From: Cryptomeria japonica
Lineage: Eukaryota > Streptophyta > Pinopsida > Cupressales > Cupressaceae
Reading direction: 5' to 3'
DNA length: 64,000 nucleotides
Assembly (NCBI RefSeq): GCF_030272615.1
Contig: NC_081407.1
Coordinates: 153,035,048 to 153,099,047 of the forward strand
The notes beneath the pieces were generated by a model, which did no database searches, was not told where the DNA came from, and saw only the letters and a list, made by a program, of their open reading frames with translations. This document shows, in pieces, positions 46,878 through 59,238 of the stretch. Within the stretch, counting starts at the first letter, position 1. Every line of letters begins with the position of its first letter. The translations under genes and the position numbers were made by a program.

Positions 46878-49636
46878 CAAAGTCCATGTGTTATTTTTCT
46901 CAATATGATCTAATTCTTCTTCCATATCTTTTAACCAAAATTCATCTTTACATGCCTCAATTATTGATACCAGTTCAACTTGTGAAATTAAACATACCTC
47001 ATTAGTTTCCAGTCTTCTTCTTGTCATCACTCTATTGCTCTTATCCCCAATAATTTGATCTTCAGAATGATTCAATCTCACATACCTAGGAGTCTTCTGA
47101 CTCTCTGTTCCTCTTCCCTGTTCTTCAGTTACTATATAAGTTTCTGATGTTGCCGGAGTAACTGGTTCAACTCTTTGTTTCGATAAAGGTGCTACCGGTT
47201 CAGATATAATCATTTCCATTGTCGATTCCTTCTCATAAATTTTGATTTGACTTTTTCTCAGCACATCTACTTTGACATTAGCACTCTCCACTATTTTCTA
47301 CAATCTCTTGTTATAACATCTATATGCTTTTCTTTCATTAGAATAACCAAGAAATATGCCTTCATCACTTCTAGGATCAAATTTCCCAATAGCATCATCT
47401 CTCCCAATATAACATTTACTAGCAAAGATTCTAAAATAATTAACTGTAGGTGTATTTCCAAACCATAATTCATAAGGTGTCTTACCAGTTTCTCCTTTGA
47501 TATGTACTCTGTTAAATGTATAAACCGTTGTACTAACTTCTTCTCTCCAATAAATATGAGGTAGATTTTCTTCCATCATCATTGTTCTAGCAACATCCAA
47601 GATAGTTCTATTTTTCCTTTCCACAACTCCATTCTGCTGAGGTGTCCGAGAAGCAGAAAATTATCTTCTGATACCATGCTTGTCACAAAAGTTATTAAAC
47701 TCACCGGATGTGAATTCTCCACCATGATCTGGTCTCAAACATTTAATCTTCAATCCTGTCTCAGTTTCCACTTTAGCCTTAAAGATTTTAAATTTTTCAA
47801 ATGCTTCAGATTTTTCTCTCAAAAAAGTAACCCATGATTCTAGAATAATTATCAATGATTAGCATGAAATATCTATCACCATGAAAAATTTTAACTCTAG
47901 CAAGGGCACACAAATCAGTGTGAATAAGATCAAGAATATCATTTGATTTATCTTGTATAATCCTTAAAGAGGTTCTGACCTGTTTACCTATTTGACATTA
48001 TTTACATATCGGATTATGGGGCCTCATAATCTTAGGTATATCTCTAACAACCTTAGTTGAACTGATCTTCATAATGCAATCAAAATTTACCTGACACAAC
48101 CTTTTATGCCATAACCAATTTTCATCAATCCATGTAATCAAACATGTATTCTCACTGGAGTTCAAATGAAATATGTTACCTTTTGTCTACGTACCAGTTG
48201 CAATCTCCAAGCCAGATCTGTTCACGATTTTGCATTTTCCATCCTTGAACTGTAATTGAAATCCCTTATCTACCAATTGTCCTACACTCAAAAGATTATG
48301 CTTCAAACCTTCAACATAATAAACATTGTCAGTATTGTTCTTACCATCCAATGATATAGTTCCTTTTCCCTTAATCATACATTCCTTGTCATCTCCAAAT
48401 CTAAGTAATCCACCATCAATTTATTGCAAAGACAAAAACTTTCCTTTATCTCTAGTCATATGATGTGAACAACCACTGTCAATTACCCATTCATCCTTAT
48501 CGTCAATTTTAGCAGCAAGCACCTTCTCCTCAGGTACATTCTCTTCTAGTGCCGGATCATCTTCCTTGATAGCCAATAATACCCATTCTTTTCCATTGCT
48601 GGATCCACTAGCAGAGTCTTCTACTAGTTCATCATTTGAATCAATAATGCCTTCCTCATCCGCTATGTAGCATAGTTTGTTTTTCTTGAATCTAAATTTG
48701 TTCTGATTAGGCTTAAATGATCTCTTAACTCTTTCTTCAAATCTTAAATTCGTTTCAGGACATCTAGATGCATAATGACCAATCTTATTACAGGCAAAAC
48801 ATTTAAAAGGTATTTTTCCTTCATACTTACTTCCTAATGGTCCTTTCGATGCTCTTCTAGCAAATAGTGCCTCAAGTTGCTCAAACTCTTCATCTTCTCT
48901 CTTCATATCTTCTAATTATTTTGCATATAAAACTCTCCAATCTTTCTTACTAGTTGTAGATGTAGATGCATGAAAAACAGGTTCAATTTTCATAGCTCTA
49001 GAAGGTCCAAATTCCTCAAGCTCAAAAGCAGATAGTTTCCCAACCAAAGTATCTCTGTTGACAAATGTATTAGCCATTGTTATGAACTCATTAATAGTAA
49101 TAACTTTCATTTTGTAAGCTGGTGGTAGGGGTCTCAAGACTTTAGAAACAATCTCATCTTCGCTCAGAGTTCCACCACAACATTGAATTCCCATAACAAT
49201 CTCATTTACTCTTTCCATGAATGCAGTAGTCCTTTCATCTTCTTCCATTTTCAGATTTTCATATCTCACTCTGTAACCATCAAGTTTAGCAATCTTCACT
49301 GTAGGTTCACCTTCATTAAGTGTCTGCAATTGATTCCATATAGCCTTTCTAGATGATTTGTCTGTTAATCCTATAATTTGCTGATCAGAAAGTGCACAGA
49401 AGAGGGATTCTCTTGCTCTACAATCATTCTCAAGCTCCTTGTCCAGGTTTGCCAGATCCTGGATTAAAGGGTGTGGCACAATTCTATGTGATCTCCCAAA
49501 TCTCCTTGCCAAGACATTTCAGACGAGTCTCCATTCAAATCTTCCATACTATATAATTTGTTCCTTCAAGCCTCGGTATATCCCTTCAAAAAATATCTTG
49601 AGAAGAATTGGATGAACTTTAATTCTTAGTCGCCAT
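46877..49636 (-). pseudogene. Copia family A gag-pol (Gag, protease, integrase), truncated
   Basis: The start codon at 49636 follows GAAGATTCT on the minus strand, as in the sister copy. The gag core is at 49512-48916. The knuckle is intact here (CFACNKIGHYASRCPE, about 48,795). Protease DSGCSHHM is near 48,475 and GAG-pre-integrase at about 48,380-48,100. Integrase lies at 47,930-47,300 with RPDHGGEF and GVVERKN. In-frame stops occur near 48,910, 48,420, 47,660 (CAA to TAA) and 47,300. The linker with EDQIIGDKS leads to the start of the reverse transcriptase domain, which ends at the fusion. Because the two copies carry different lesions, comparing them shows which lesions are private. Confidence 0.85.
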
Positions 49637-49683
49637 AGAATCTTCCTCAAGTGGTTAAGCTTTTTGTAGAGAGGACAAAATCC

Positions 49684-49693
49684 CTGATACCAA
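49684..49693 (-). promoter_or_regulatory. Primer-binding site, inverted Copia A
   Basis: On the minus strand TTGGTATCAG follows the LTR end, initiator Met tRNA type. Confidence 0.8.
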
Positions 49694-49694
49694 T

Positions 49695-50869
49695 TATTAG
49701 ACACTTCAGATAACCGAAAGACAATTGAGAGGGGGGGTGAATCAATTGTCACAGATTACCAAAAGCATTATTAATTCAAAACAACAATACTGGAATAATA
49801 GTTAATCCAATTAAGCATAAACAATAATCATAGAATAAAAGCCATCCACACAACACCAAGTTTTGTACATGGAAAACCCGGTAAAGGAAAAAAGCATGGT
49901 GGGAAGCCTACCCACAATCAGATAATACTTCTGTAGTATGTGAATTTACAATAAAGGGGCTTGCACTTGCAGGAAGGCCAACATCCTAGAGCACACTTCT
50001 CATCACAAAAGGAGTCTCAATGACTACATAAAAATCCAGATTAGAATCTGGAGAAGTGTTGAACTGCAAAAGATAGCATCTCCTATGCTTGAGTATAATT
50101 CCGGTTAAGCTCAATACCGGAGGACTAAATCCTCTTACAAAACCAATTTGATCTCCATTGATCGACCAAATCCTCTGTCTGAATGAATTACAATATTCAT
50201 ATATTATATTCCTTGACCATGACCTCTCACAATAACCATGATGATCGACAATGAGATCTTACATCTTATTTATACAAACCCTCGACCATAAACAATCAGG
50301 TCGGCTACCAGACAGTAAACCAAATACATCATTACAAACTATGTCGGCCTTAGACTAAAACAAAAGACATCCCAAAAATACAACAATAATTCCTTTCCAC
50401 ACGCTACATTAATATCGATCCATAACCTAGATCAACTGGGACCAAGTATAGGTCCACACTCTTTAGTAATAATCTCCAAACACCAAGCCTTGAACGAGAT
50501 TTCCAACAACATCCTGAAACTCTATCAGAAGCTACACCAAAACCACTTATGCAATTCATCAAAGATCTCCACAAAAATATCTATCAGTGAAACCCTCGTT
50601 AGAACCATAAACCAATCTTCTGTGTAAGAAGGATAACATCCAATCACTAGACCGAAACCAATTGACCAAATATGAGTATAGGCATTATGAACAAGCCAGT
50701 TCCATCACCAAATTATATCGGAGTTAACCAAATCATGTCGGATCCAAGTTAACCAAAAACCAGCCTACTGGGACTAGAAGGGTGCCGGTAAAGCATCCAA
50801 ACAACTAGTGTTGACATCAATGACAAAACATCAATGCAATACATAATTAATTCCACCAAATGGCCAACA
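49695..50869 (-). repeat. 5' LTR of inverted Copia A
   Basis: 1,175 bp, TGTTGGCCATTTGGTGG to GTGTCTAATA on the minus strand. It contains the motif TTGTCATTGATGTCAA (50811-50826, minus) and a C-rich motif at 49725-49745. It abuts LINE sequence at 50,870. Confidence 0.85.
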
Positions 50870-52500
50870 ATATATAGGGAGTGAAGATAAATGGGAGTTT
50901 TCAACATTACCATTCTACCTGCCCAAGACAACCATCTACCCTTCCAAGAGCTCATCTTTTTGTCCCTCCTTTCTTTTAGAGGATCCCATAGTTTTGTATT
51001 TCTAATCCCCTTATCTAGGGGAAGTCAGGTAGATAAGTGCATGGAAGCATCCCTTTTCTAAAAGTAAGAAGTCTAAGAATTTATGCTTCTTTCATAGGGC
51101 GAGTTGATAAGAAGAATACATTTGGTTTTTTCTGATTGACTTCCTATCTAGAAGCTTGGGAATATTAGGAAAGAACTTTGATAAACTGTCTAGATTCCTT
51201 CTTCTTGGAAATCCCAAATAACATGTTATTATCAAATTATTGATTTGTTATAAAAATATTGCGAGTGACATTTATTCCTTTAATCAGGTTGGTTGAAGCA
51301 ACATGATAGAGCTTCAGTCATGATGATGAAGAGAAAGGGGGACAATGGATCTCCTTGCCTTAGTCCCCTGGATATTTCAATGAAGCCTTTTAGAGAACCG
51401 TTTACTAATACAAAGATCCTTAGAGAGGAAATACATGCACAAATCCAATTAATATATTGCTTATTAAATCCAAAGGCTTCTTAAATTTTGCATAAGAATT
51501 TCCAATCAACTTTATCATAAGATTTTCTTACGTCTAGTTTGATTAGCATTCTAGAATGCTTCTTGCGTTGAAGAGAATGAATTGCCTTTTGATCTATGAT
51601 GACTCCATCCACTATAGACTATCTAAGGATAAACCTTGTCTACTCATCTAAAATGATATAGGGTCTGAGGACTATTTTTAATCTATTAGCCATTACCTTA
51701 GTCATAATTCTATACACAAAATTACAAAGAGAGATAGGGTAGAAATCTTCAAGTCTAGTTGCTTTCTCATTTTTGGGGATAATGGCTAGGAATGTGTTGT
51801 TTACTTCCTTCAAAAGGCCCCAAATTTATAACTACCTCCAGAGCCTCTACCAATTCATTCCCAATAATATTCCAACATTTTTGAAAGAAGCTTGCTTGAA
51901 ATCCATCAGGCCCAGAGGCCTTATCTAGATGGAATTGACTAAGGGTAACTTCCACTTCTGAGGGTGAAAATATATAATTTGGCATTCTATTATGATCTTC
52001 ACTGATTACCTTAGGTATGGATTCCAAGGGTTTATTTTGGACTAATAAATTTGAACTCGTGTCCTTATTAAGAAATTTCCAATAGAAGGCCACTATTTTC
52101 TTTCAAATTCATTTAGAATCTTTAGTGAAGGTGTCATTTGTGTTCTCCACTTTGCAGATATGATTGATGTACCTCCTTTTCTTAGCTACATTGTGGAAGT
52201 ATTTTGTGTTCCTATCCCCTGCCTCTATCCAGGTCTCCTTGGATTTTTGCCTCCAGTAAACTTCCTCCTTAGATAAGATTTACGGATAGTCTTTTAAGAG
52301 ATCTTTTTCTTTTAGGAAGCTATCAGTAGTCATTTTGTTCTTAATAACCTCCTCATTTAGCTCTACCATTTAACTTCTATTTGATACTTGCTTTCAAATA
52401 TACTCTTAAAATGGGTCTTGTTCCATTCCAATAACCTTTTTTTGATATGCTTGAGTTTGGCAACAAAACAGAAGAGCTTAGACCCTACAAGTATCTCTTC
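50870..52500 (-). pseudogene. LINE ORF2 reverse transcriptase region
   Basis: At 52,093-51,767 the minus strand shows the conserved start of plant L1 reverse transcriptase: KASGPDGFQASFFQKCWNI. Further on are RFILR-like and KAIHSLQRKKHSRMLIKLD-like pieces and, near 51,330, the motif QGDPLSPFLFI. Near 50,940 WKGRWLSWAGRMVMLKTPI matches the C-terminal part before the zinc-knuckle tail. The catalytic (F/Y)ADD box could not be found between QGDPLSP and that segment, which implies a deletion. Stops and shifts are frequent. Confidence 0.7.
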
Positions 52501-52559
52501 TTTTCACCAAGCTTCTATGAGATGAAAGAGTTTTTAAACTTCAAAACATAAAATTTTTG

Positions 52560-53708
52560 GAATCAAGGAAAACTGAGAGGGGGGGAGGGGGGGGGGGGGT
52601 GTGAATCAATGTTTTGTAATTTTTAACATTCTTAACTTATTTTTTCAACCACTTAATACAAATGAACAAAAGAGAGATGCAGAAACACAAAGCAATCAAC
52701 AACAATGCTACAACACTAAGATTTTATACATGGATAACCCGATTAAGGGAAAAACCATGGTGGGGATGAGACCCACAATATAATTATAATTTGTTAGAAG
52801 TATAGAGATATTACATTGTGAATGCACATGCATTCAGGTACACTGCCTAGAGCTCATTGCTCAAAAGAAAGAAGGGCAACAACCTCAGAAAGCTCACTGC
52901 CTTACAAATTTTTTTACAAAAAATAATTGCAATGTATGAACTAAAAAAATGGCATCTACAAATTCCAAGGTACAATTTTTATTAAGAACAAGACTCTTGA
53001 TCTCACACTGCTTTGCTACACTGCTCTGTTCTACTGTTCTTCAATATTTCAGAGCAGAAATCCTTCACTTGTGCACATGAAACTGCACACACTTGATCAA
53101 AACCACTTTTCACACCACTACAGATTCACAAAATGATCATATTTGGATTGGTTTTTTTATATCCACAACATCAAATTAGATCTTCTACATGTTAGCTGTA
53201 AGAAAATAATTCAAATAATGAAACATGCACACATAGTCAGCTCAATCCGAACTCCAATACATATGCAGACCAAAAAGAATTGTCCACACACTTCCCAGAT
53301 GTCGGCTAAACATCCTCAAACATAGAAATGATCACCAAACTCGATCCACATAATCCACACAATGATTTCTCATAGATGTCAGCCATACCACATTGTTCAA
53401 CCAAAAAAACTGTACACCAGATCTTCTAATGCACACGACAATCATCACCAAAGGCTAGGATTCTGGAATAAGGTACTCTAGACATCTAACTATCATCCTT
53501 TATCTCCACAACACAAAATATTCAACCGAAATGAAATGCCAAGAAAAATAATGTACTGTGTCGGATACTCCGTTCTAACTCACCAGACTTAACCAACTCT
53601 GCATTCTGACTTCCAGTAGGATCAGATCACACACTGCGGATGGGATATCTGACTTTAGTTGCCATCAATGACAATACTAGATGACTTGTACAGTGTCTCT
53701 TGCCAACA
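52560..53708 (-). mobile_element. Solo LTR inserted in the LINE
   Basis: Read on the minus strand, it starts TGTTGGCAAGAGACAC at 53708, has TTGTCATTGATGGCAA at 53674-53659, and ends after a long C-run motif (52573-52609). The LINE endonuclease frame FKFKN is cut at the right border and LINE sequence resumes on the left. The left end is uncertain (52,555-52,565). The target duplication is unclear: ATATT on the right against ATTTT on the left. Confidence 0.65.
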
Positions 53709-54260
53709 ATATTTTTAAATTTGAAAGGCAATCCAAGAGGTTTCTCTTCTCCCAAAATATTAAGTTGGATCGAGAAGTGATCTGACCTAGAACAAGGAAG
53801 GATTGATCCCTCTAAGGTGAAAGGGAAGGTAGACAAGTCCCTGTCAAAGAAGAATCAATCTAGTTTTTTTGAAATATTGCTAAAACCTAGTCTCCTATTA
53901 TTCCATGTGTAGACATCATTTTTTAATTCAATCTCAAACAGATTATTTTTAGGGACCTAATCTACAAAGTCCTTTTGTGTTTGTCCTAGCTTGCCAATAC
54001 CTCCTCTTTTATCTTATCTATATAAGATAGAACTGAAGTCTTCGGGCCCAAAATAATATGTTCTAAGGGATGGATTGCCAAGAAGTTGCCTATTTCTACC
54101 CATAACTCCCTTTTGCTGGTACAAGGGACTGGTCCATAAACATTGATGAGAGTAATCTTCAAATTGGATGTCAAATTTGCTAGTTTAACTCCAATCCATT
54201 TCTTCCTTCACCTAAGGTCTCAAAATTTACAGATGATGAATTCCAACCCACTGCCAACCC
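53709..54260 (-). pseudogene. LINE ORF2 endonuclease fragment
   Basis: Minus-strand pieces in order: LINVYGPVPCTSKRELWVEI near 54,150, then TWNNRR near 53,900, and LPCSRSDHFSIQLNI near 53,780. The Asp-His pair is conserved. They match the plant L1 endonuclease. The frame is broken several times. Confidence 0.7.
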
Positions 54261-55128
54261 CCCTAAGGCTCCATCTACATGCACCACCTCAAACTTCCAA
54301 TGTCTAAAACTATGAAATACAAAATTGACCTCAACTTTTATTTGTTTGGTTTCTTGGATAAGAATGACCTCTGCCTTGGTTGCACTTAACCAAACATCTT
54401 TTATTAGGGGTATTTAAGCCCATAAAATTCTAAGATAGGAGCACATATCTCCTAGGGAAGGGGACTTCCCTTCCCTGAGTTCATCAGAGTGGTAATTTTA
54501 AGTTATTCTTCAGCCTTCCCTGCCTTAAGTATGAGTTCTTGACAAGACTTAATCCCTACCTTCTTACTACAGATAGTGCCACAATTTGGTTTCGTTCTGT
54601 TTGAAGGAATCTAATATATTGCCAAATTTTTAGAAGGATGGATCAACTTTCTCTTCTTCTTTGTAGAAAACTTATTCATCAAGCTTTCCATCTAACTCAT
54701 CTAAGTCTATAATTTTTTGAATCAATTCTAGCTTCTCTCTTATCGTGGCTTCATCTTCTTGTTGAGGAGTTTGGGATATCCCTAAGAGCTCCTTTATTGC
54801 ATCCAATTCTATATTGGTATCCCCACATTCAATGATTTCAATAGTTTGAGCCCTAGCTAACTATGATTCTTCAATCTTCCTAAACTCCCTAAGCGAAGTC
54901 TATTCCCTCGCTTCAATGGCTTCTGCTACATCATCTTGTGGGCTGTTATTCTGATTAGCGGATTTTTTTAGTAGAGATTCAAATGGTAGTGATGTTATAG
55001 ATTCTGTTGGGTCATTCTTTTCATCACTGATTTGTTTGCATAGTGTTTATATTTCTGAGACAATTTGCATACTCAACTTGATTAATCATCTCTATCTTTT
55101 AAGAGATAAATCTCTCCTTTCTCGAGAA
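54261..55128 (-). other. LINE ORF1-ORF2 linker, degraded
   Basis: No domain recognised. The minus strand gives charged, Glu- and Lys-rich stretches consistent with the C-terminal part of ORF1. Confidence 0.35.
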
Positions 55129-56150
55129 TTAGTTTGTCTCCCCTTCTTCATATCCTTCAATTACTAAGGGAGGTAAGAAATCTTTACCTTCCTTTATATC
55201 TTTATCTTCACTTTCCTTCCCTATAATTCGGCTTGATTCATAACCAGAGGATACTTTTGGTTTTTGATTGAGCAAAGTTTTATCATCACCAAGGAACCCA
55301 ACTTTTGCCCCCATTGCAATCATAAAACTAGCCCTTTTATGTTCTAGGTTTTGATTGATAATACTATGTATATTTTTGAGACTACATGCTGAACTCCCAT
55401 GATTTTTGGAGTTACACTTGGAGCATAGAGAAAGTATGTCCTCTCTCTCCACTACTTGGGACCATCTTCTACCTTCTATTTGAATGTTAATTTCCTTGGG
55501 AATGGAGGATTATTTTTTGTCGTGGACACACAATCAAGCATAATTTCCTAAATAGCAATCCTCCTTAATCCCATCTATAGAGACCAATGTGCTCAAATTG
55601 CTGCCAATTTTTGCTAATGTGTCTATCATCCAATATTTCGTAGGAAGGCTATATAGATGGATCTAGCTATGATTTTTTCTTACTTTATTCTTCCATAGAT
55701 CGAAAATAGGGTGCCAATTTGAGGTATGCATTCCACTCTATTAAAAAAATAAAGACCTTTAGAAAGGAAGTCCCATTTTTCTTCACTCGATAAGAATTCG
55801 ATCAGAAAGAATCCATTGACTAACACTAATTTTGGTGTCTACCTCCCATTTATCATTTCCCCATTTCTTAATTATGCTAATTGAGGGCTATTCCTTACCC
55901 CATTTAAGGATTGTGCGTACTTTTCTTAATCTTTCTATAGATTTTATAGATTTTGGACTTTGTGAATTATGAATATAAACAAATTGCTTCTCCAACAACG
56001 GAATAGGGTTTGGGGGCATACCTTGCGAGTCTTTGCCCAAATGATTATTTTGCCCTTTTGGTCTCCATACCAACTATGATTTGCTCGATTTATTCCTACT
56101 TTGTTCCTCTCTATTCCTTAAGACATTTGGTCGCCATTAATTTATCAAAT
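55129..56150 (-). pseudogene. LINE ORF1 (nucleic-acid binding) fragment
   Basis: From about 55,520 the minus strand reads PKEINIQIEGRRWSQVVERE and then a zinc knuckle, CSKCNSKNHGSSAC (CX2CX4HX4C), at about 55,380-55,425. Upstream (about 55,560-55,830) LPTKYWMIDTLAKIGSNL resembles the DUF4283 domain found before the knuckle in plant LINE ORF1. The N-terminal part at 55,888-56,073 is basic and of unknown fold. Stops occur between the blocks. Confidence 0.65.
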
Positions 56151-57237
56151 CTACATTAGGGTTTCTTTTTTGCCAAAACTTCCCATACCGATTCCTTTTA
56201 AATCCATTATAATTCAACATATCCTTAATGTTTTTATATCCCTGCAGGATGGATGTGGTTATCGGATTCGAACATTGGTTCATGGCACCTCACATGATGT
56301 GGATTGAGATTGTCCATGTGTGAAATCTTTTGATTCCTTACACTATATCAACCCTCTGTATTTGCAGAACAAAACCTTGTATTCTCTGGGGTGCATTTGT
56401 CAACCCATCTGCCATGTTCGAATACCTATTGTGGAACATGTTTTTCTTTGATATCTTCCTGATTAGTGGCCACTTGATTATGTCCTATTACATTATTTTT
56501 TTTTCTCTTGTAAGCACATTTGATTTCAAGTGCTTCTACCTGTGGTCATTTGAATTGTTGAATTCTCGAGCCTGTGACTCTTCCTGATCTTTGTTGATTG
56601 CCCATTTGGTAGGCTTCTGTGCTCCCAAATCCCATTTTTTTTGACCTTACTTTTCGCTCCTCAATCAAATATTTTTGTGTGTTTTCTCCCTGTGAGTCTG
56701 CTTCTTGGTCTCCATTTTTCCTCAGTCCGAATAAAATCTATCCTTTGTAATTAAAATTAAATCTAATTCTTATAAATATAAACTACATTAATGCTTCTAA
56801 ATGAAATTAGTTTATATCATTTTAAAATTCAAATACACATTACTATTAAATATATTTATGTTGGTTATTCCACTTATACCTGAATCATCAATTTTCTTAT
56901 TCTACCCTCCAATCAAGAATTATGTACACACTTCTTTGACATTTAATCAATCCTTTGTAATCATTTAAACTAATCTAAGCTATTTTATTTACAATATTAA
57001 AGTATACATTTTTTTCTTTATAAAATCATTATTTTAAAATATCAAAAATTAAAAAAACTAAAAATTAATTTTGATTAATTTTTTTTTAAATAAATAAAAT
57101 ACAATACAATACAATATTTGACCAGAAAAATGAAAAGCCATTCAAAAGTTTAAATCTTATTTGTACTATTACAAATTGAAAAACAGAAAGACATTTCAAA
57201 ATAACAATTAAGATGCAAATTATTGAAAAATCATTTA
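56151..57237. other. No supported gene
   Basis: First about 500 bases of mixed composition without a domain, then AT-rich sequence with TAAA/AATAC repeats (for example ACAATACAATACAATA at about 57,100). Confidence 0.4.
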
Positions 57238-59238
57238 TTAAGACTTTATCTTACAATTTTCTATAATAATGTGGGGCAATGATTCTATTAATTTTAAAGA
57301 ACAGTCTCTCATAGATAATGTTTTCAACTTTGAGAGATCTCCAAAACTTGATGGCCATTGTTCCAAGTCAGGGCACTTGGTCAAAACTTTTTTTAACAAA
57401 TTGTTGAGTTCCCCAATTTTGGAAGGAAGTTCCCTCAACTTAGGACAGTTGTGTACCCCTATTCCTTTAACTTTATTAGCTTTTCCACTCCATCTGGTAA
57501 CCTTTCAATTTTGAAAAATTCCAATTCTACAAGTGACTAAGGTGGAGTGTCCTTGGAAGGAATTTTAGAATTTGCAACTCCATTCTCAGAAGAAATTATA
57601 TTTGTAATTCCCATGTAGCGCAAACTTGGAGGAAGCTACATATTTGCACAGCAATTATGAAAAAGGATATCTAAGTATCATTCTAAAATGTAATCAAAGC
57701 TAATTGAAATGAGAAATTTCTTGCCTTGCGTCAATGGGCCATAGTAGTAGAGAAGATCCTCTAGTTTCTCAAACTCCATTGGTAAATCAGGAATGTCACT
57801 CGGAAGACTGAGGTATCTGAGTTGTTTAAATGGTTTATGACATTTCCCCCTGAATGTTACTTGCAATGCTTCATCATAATATGGTATTCTTAACGAATTA
57901 CTCATACAGTTCAGATGATTTTCATTAAGTACAACCAGATAAATCCTCGACCTTCGTCACAGTGTCTCAATTTGATGTTCTGGTTGAACAATCCATTCAA
58001 AATCTGTTCTTGGAGGGCTCTGAGATCATTCTTGGTACAGTGTTGAGCAATGTGAATTCTGCAATGCTTATAACTTTGGAGGTCAATATGTTTATAAACA
58101 TCATCAGCCTGAGTTGTTTTGCCGATTCCTCCGAAACCATGGATAGTCACAGCTTGCGGTGATGTATGTTGTGCACTCAAATCTAGAAGTCGGATTACTT
58201 CTTCTCGTGCACTGTCGATTCCAACTGTAAAATTTGTGCAAAAATAGAATTACATTTCTGTGGCAAATCTCAAAGTATAGCATAACAGGAAAAATATCAT
58301 TAAAATTAAAAACATCACACCTTACGTTGCTTCCCAAGATTAACCATACCTTTCAAAATTTCAAGACACTCTTTTTGGTTATTAGACATCTCACCATATC
58401 TCGCCAAGACAAATCCCACCACAGAAAGTGCTGCCCCCACCCAGTGAATTTTCCCAGCGCCTTTCAGCAAATCTATGAGAATTTTCTGTATCTCTGCACT
58501 CAAGCCATCTATGGAATCTTTCTGTATGGAGATATCCATGATATGTAAGCAAGCTATAACAATCAACATTCTTTTAATATAATTTATTTCCCAAACGTGT
58601 AGAGCTTTAGCCCCTCATTAATTTATAACTCTCTAGAGTTAAATCATATTAAAAGTATATCACAAGCTGAATTTGGATTCCCGAAATGGAAACTTTACCT
58701 TTGGAGGAAGTTTGCCAATGTGTTTATCTGCAAACTCCAAGAGTGTTTGGCCATCCTGGATATAAGAACTTACTTCTGAACTAGATCTTTGCTCACACTT
58801 CTCTCCAGACTACATTGGGCAACAATAAATTTACACTCAATATAACCTAACAAGAATAAATTAGAGAAGCAAAGTATATATATCTAAAATTGTTGGAAAA
58901 CAAAAGACATTCTAAAACTAGAATTGCAGAAATTCTGATTATATAGATCATATGGGTAGTTAACTCACCTCGATCTTCAATAGATCTTCGATGAACTTAA
59001 GCAAATCGTGAAGCTGGCTTACTTCATTGACTGTATGCAGAAAACTCTCCAAATCCTTTGCAGTGGTAGTAGAAGGTCCATCTTTGGCTGGTTGTTGAGA
59101 AGGTTGAGAAGATAATGGAGGCCCAGCATTTGCTGGTTGTTGAGAAGATGGTGGAAAGGTAGAAGGCCCAGCAATGGTTTCTCCCTGAGGGAGTAAAGAA
59201 GATGAGAAGCACCATGAAGGAAAAGAAAACTTGCCCAT
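57238..59238 (-). pseudogene. NLR-type resistance gene, NB-ARC mostly deleted
   Basis: Four minus-strand exons with compatible phases. Exon 1 is 59238-58969 (start MGKFSFPSWC, then a Pro/Ser/Gln-rich repeat, then a helix; donor GTGAGT). Exon 2 is 58809-58699 (donor GTAAAG). Exon 3 is 58521-58326 (helical, KDSIDGLSAEIQKILIDLL; donor GTAAGG). Exon 4 runs from 58224 and carries the P-loop FGGIGKTT. Such proteins are intracellular immune receptors. The N-terminus is not a TIR domain and may be a four-helix (CC or HeLo-like) module. Soon after the P-loop (57,960-57,910) the frame breaks and the sequence passes straight into leucine-rich repeat sequence (LRYLSLPSDIPDLPMEFEKL at about 57,800). RNBS motifs, GLPL and MHD are absent, an internal deletion. 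Repeats continue to about 57,238 with stops. Confidence 0.72.

Larger units (their letters stand above)
46877..50869 (-). mobile_element. Copia family A element, minus strand, lacks RT and 3' LTR
   Basis: In its own orientation it has the 5' LTR (50869 down to 49695), primer site (49693-49684), gag, protease, integrase and the first bases of reverse transcriptase. It then stops abruptly at about 46,877 in the word NNTWTL. Reverse transcriptase, RNase H and the 3' LTR are absent. It is the same family as the plus-strand copy at 28,590. Confidence 0.85.
50870..56150 (-). mobile_element. L1-like LINE, broken, with an LTR insertion
   Basis: A minus-strand LINE with ORF1 at about 55,129-56,150, endonuclease at 53,627-54,260 and reverse transcriptase at 50,870-52,100. 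It is interrupted at 52,560-53,708 by an LTR and ends on its 3' side at the Copia LTR (50,869). No poly-A tail is visible because the 3' end is replaced. Confidence 0.75.
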
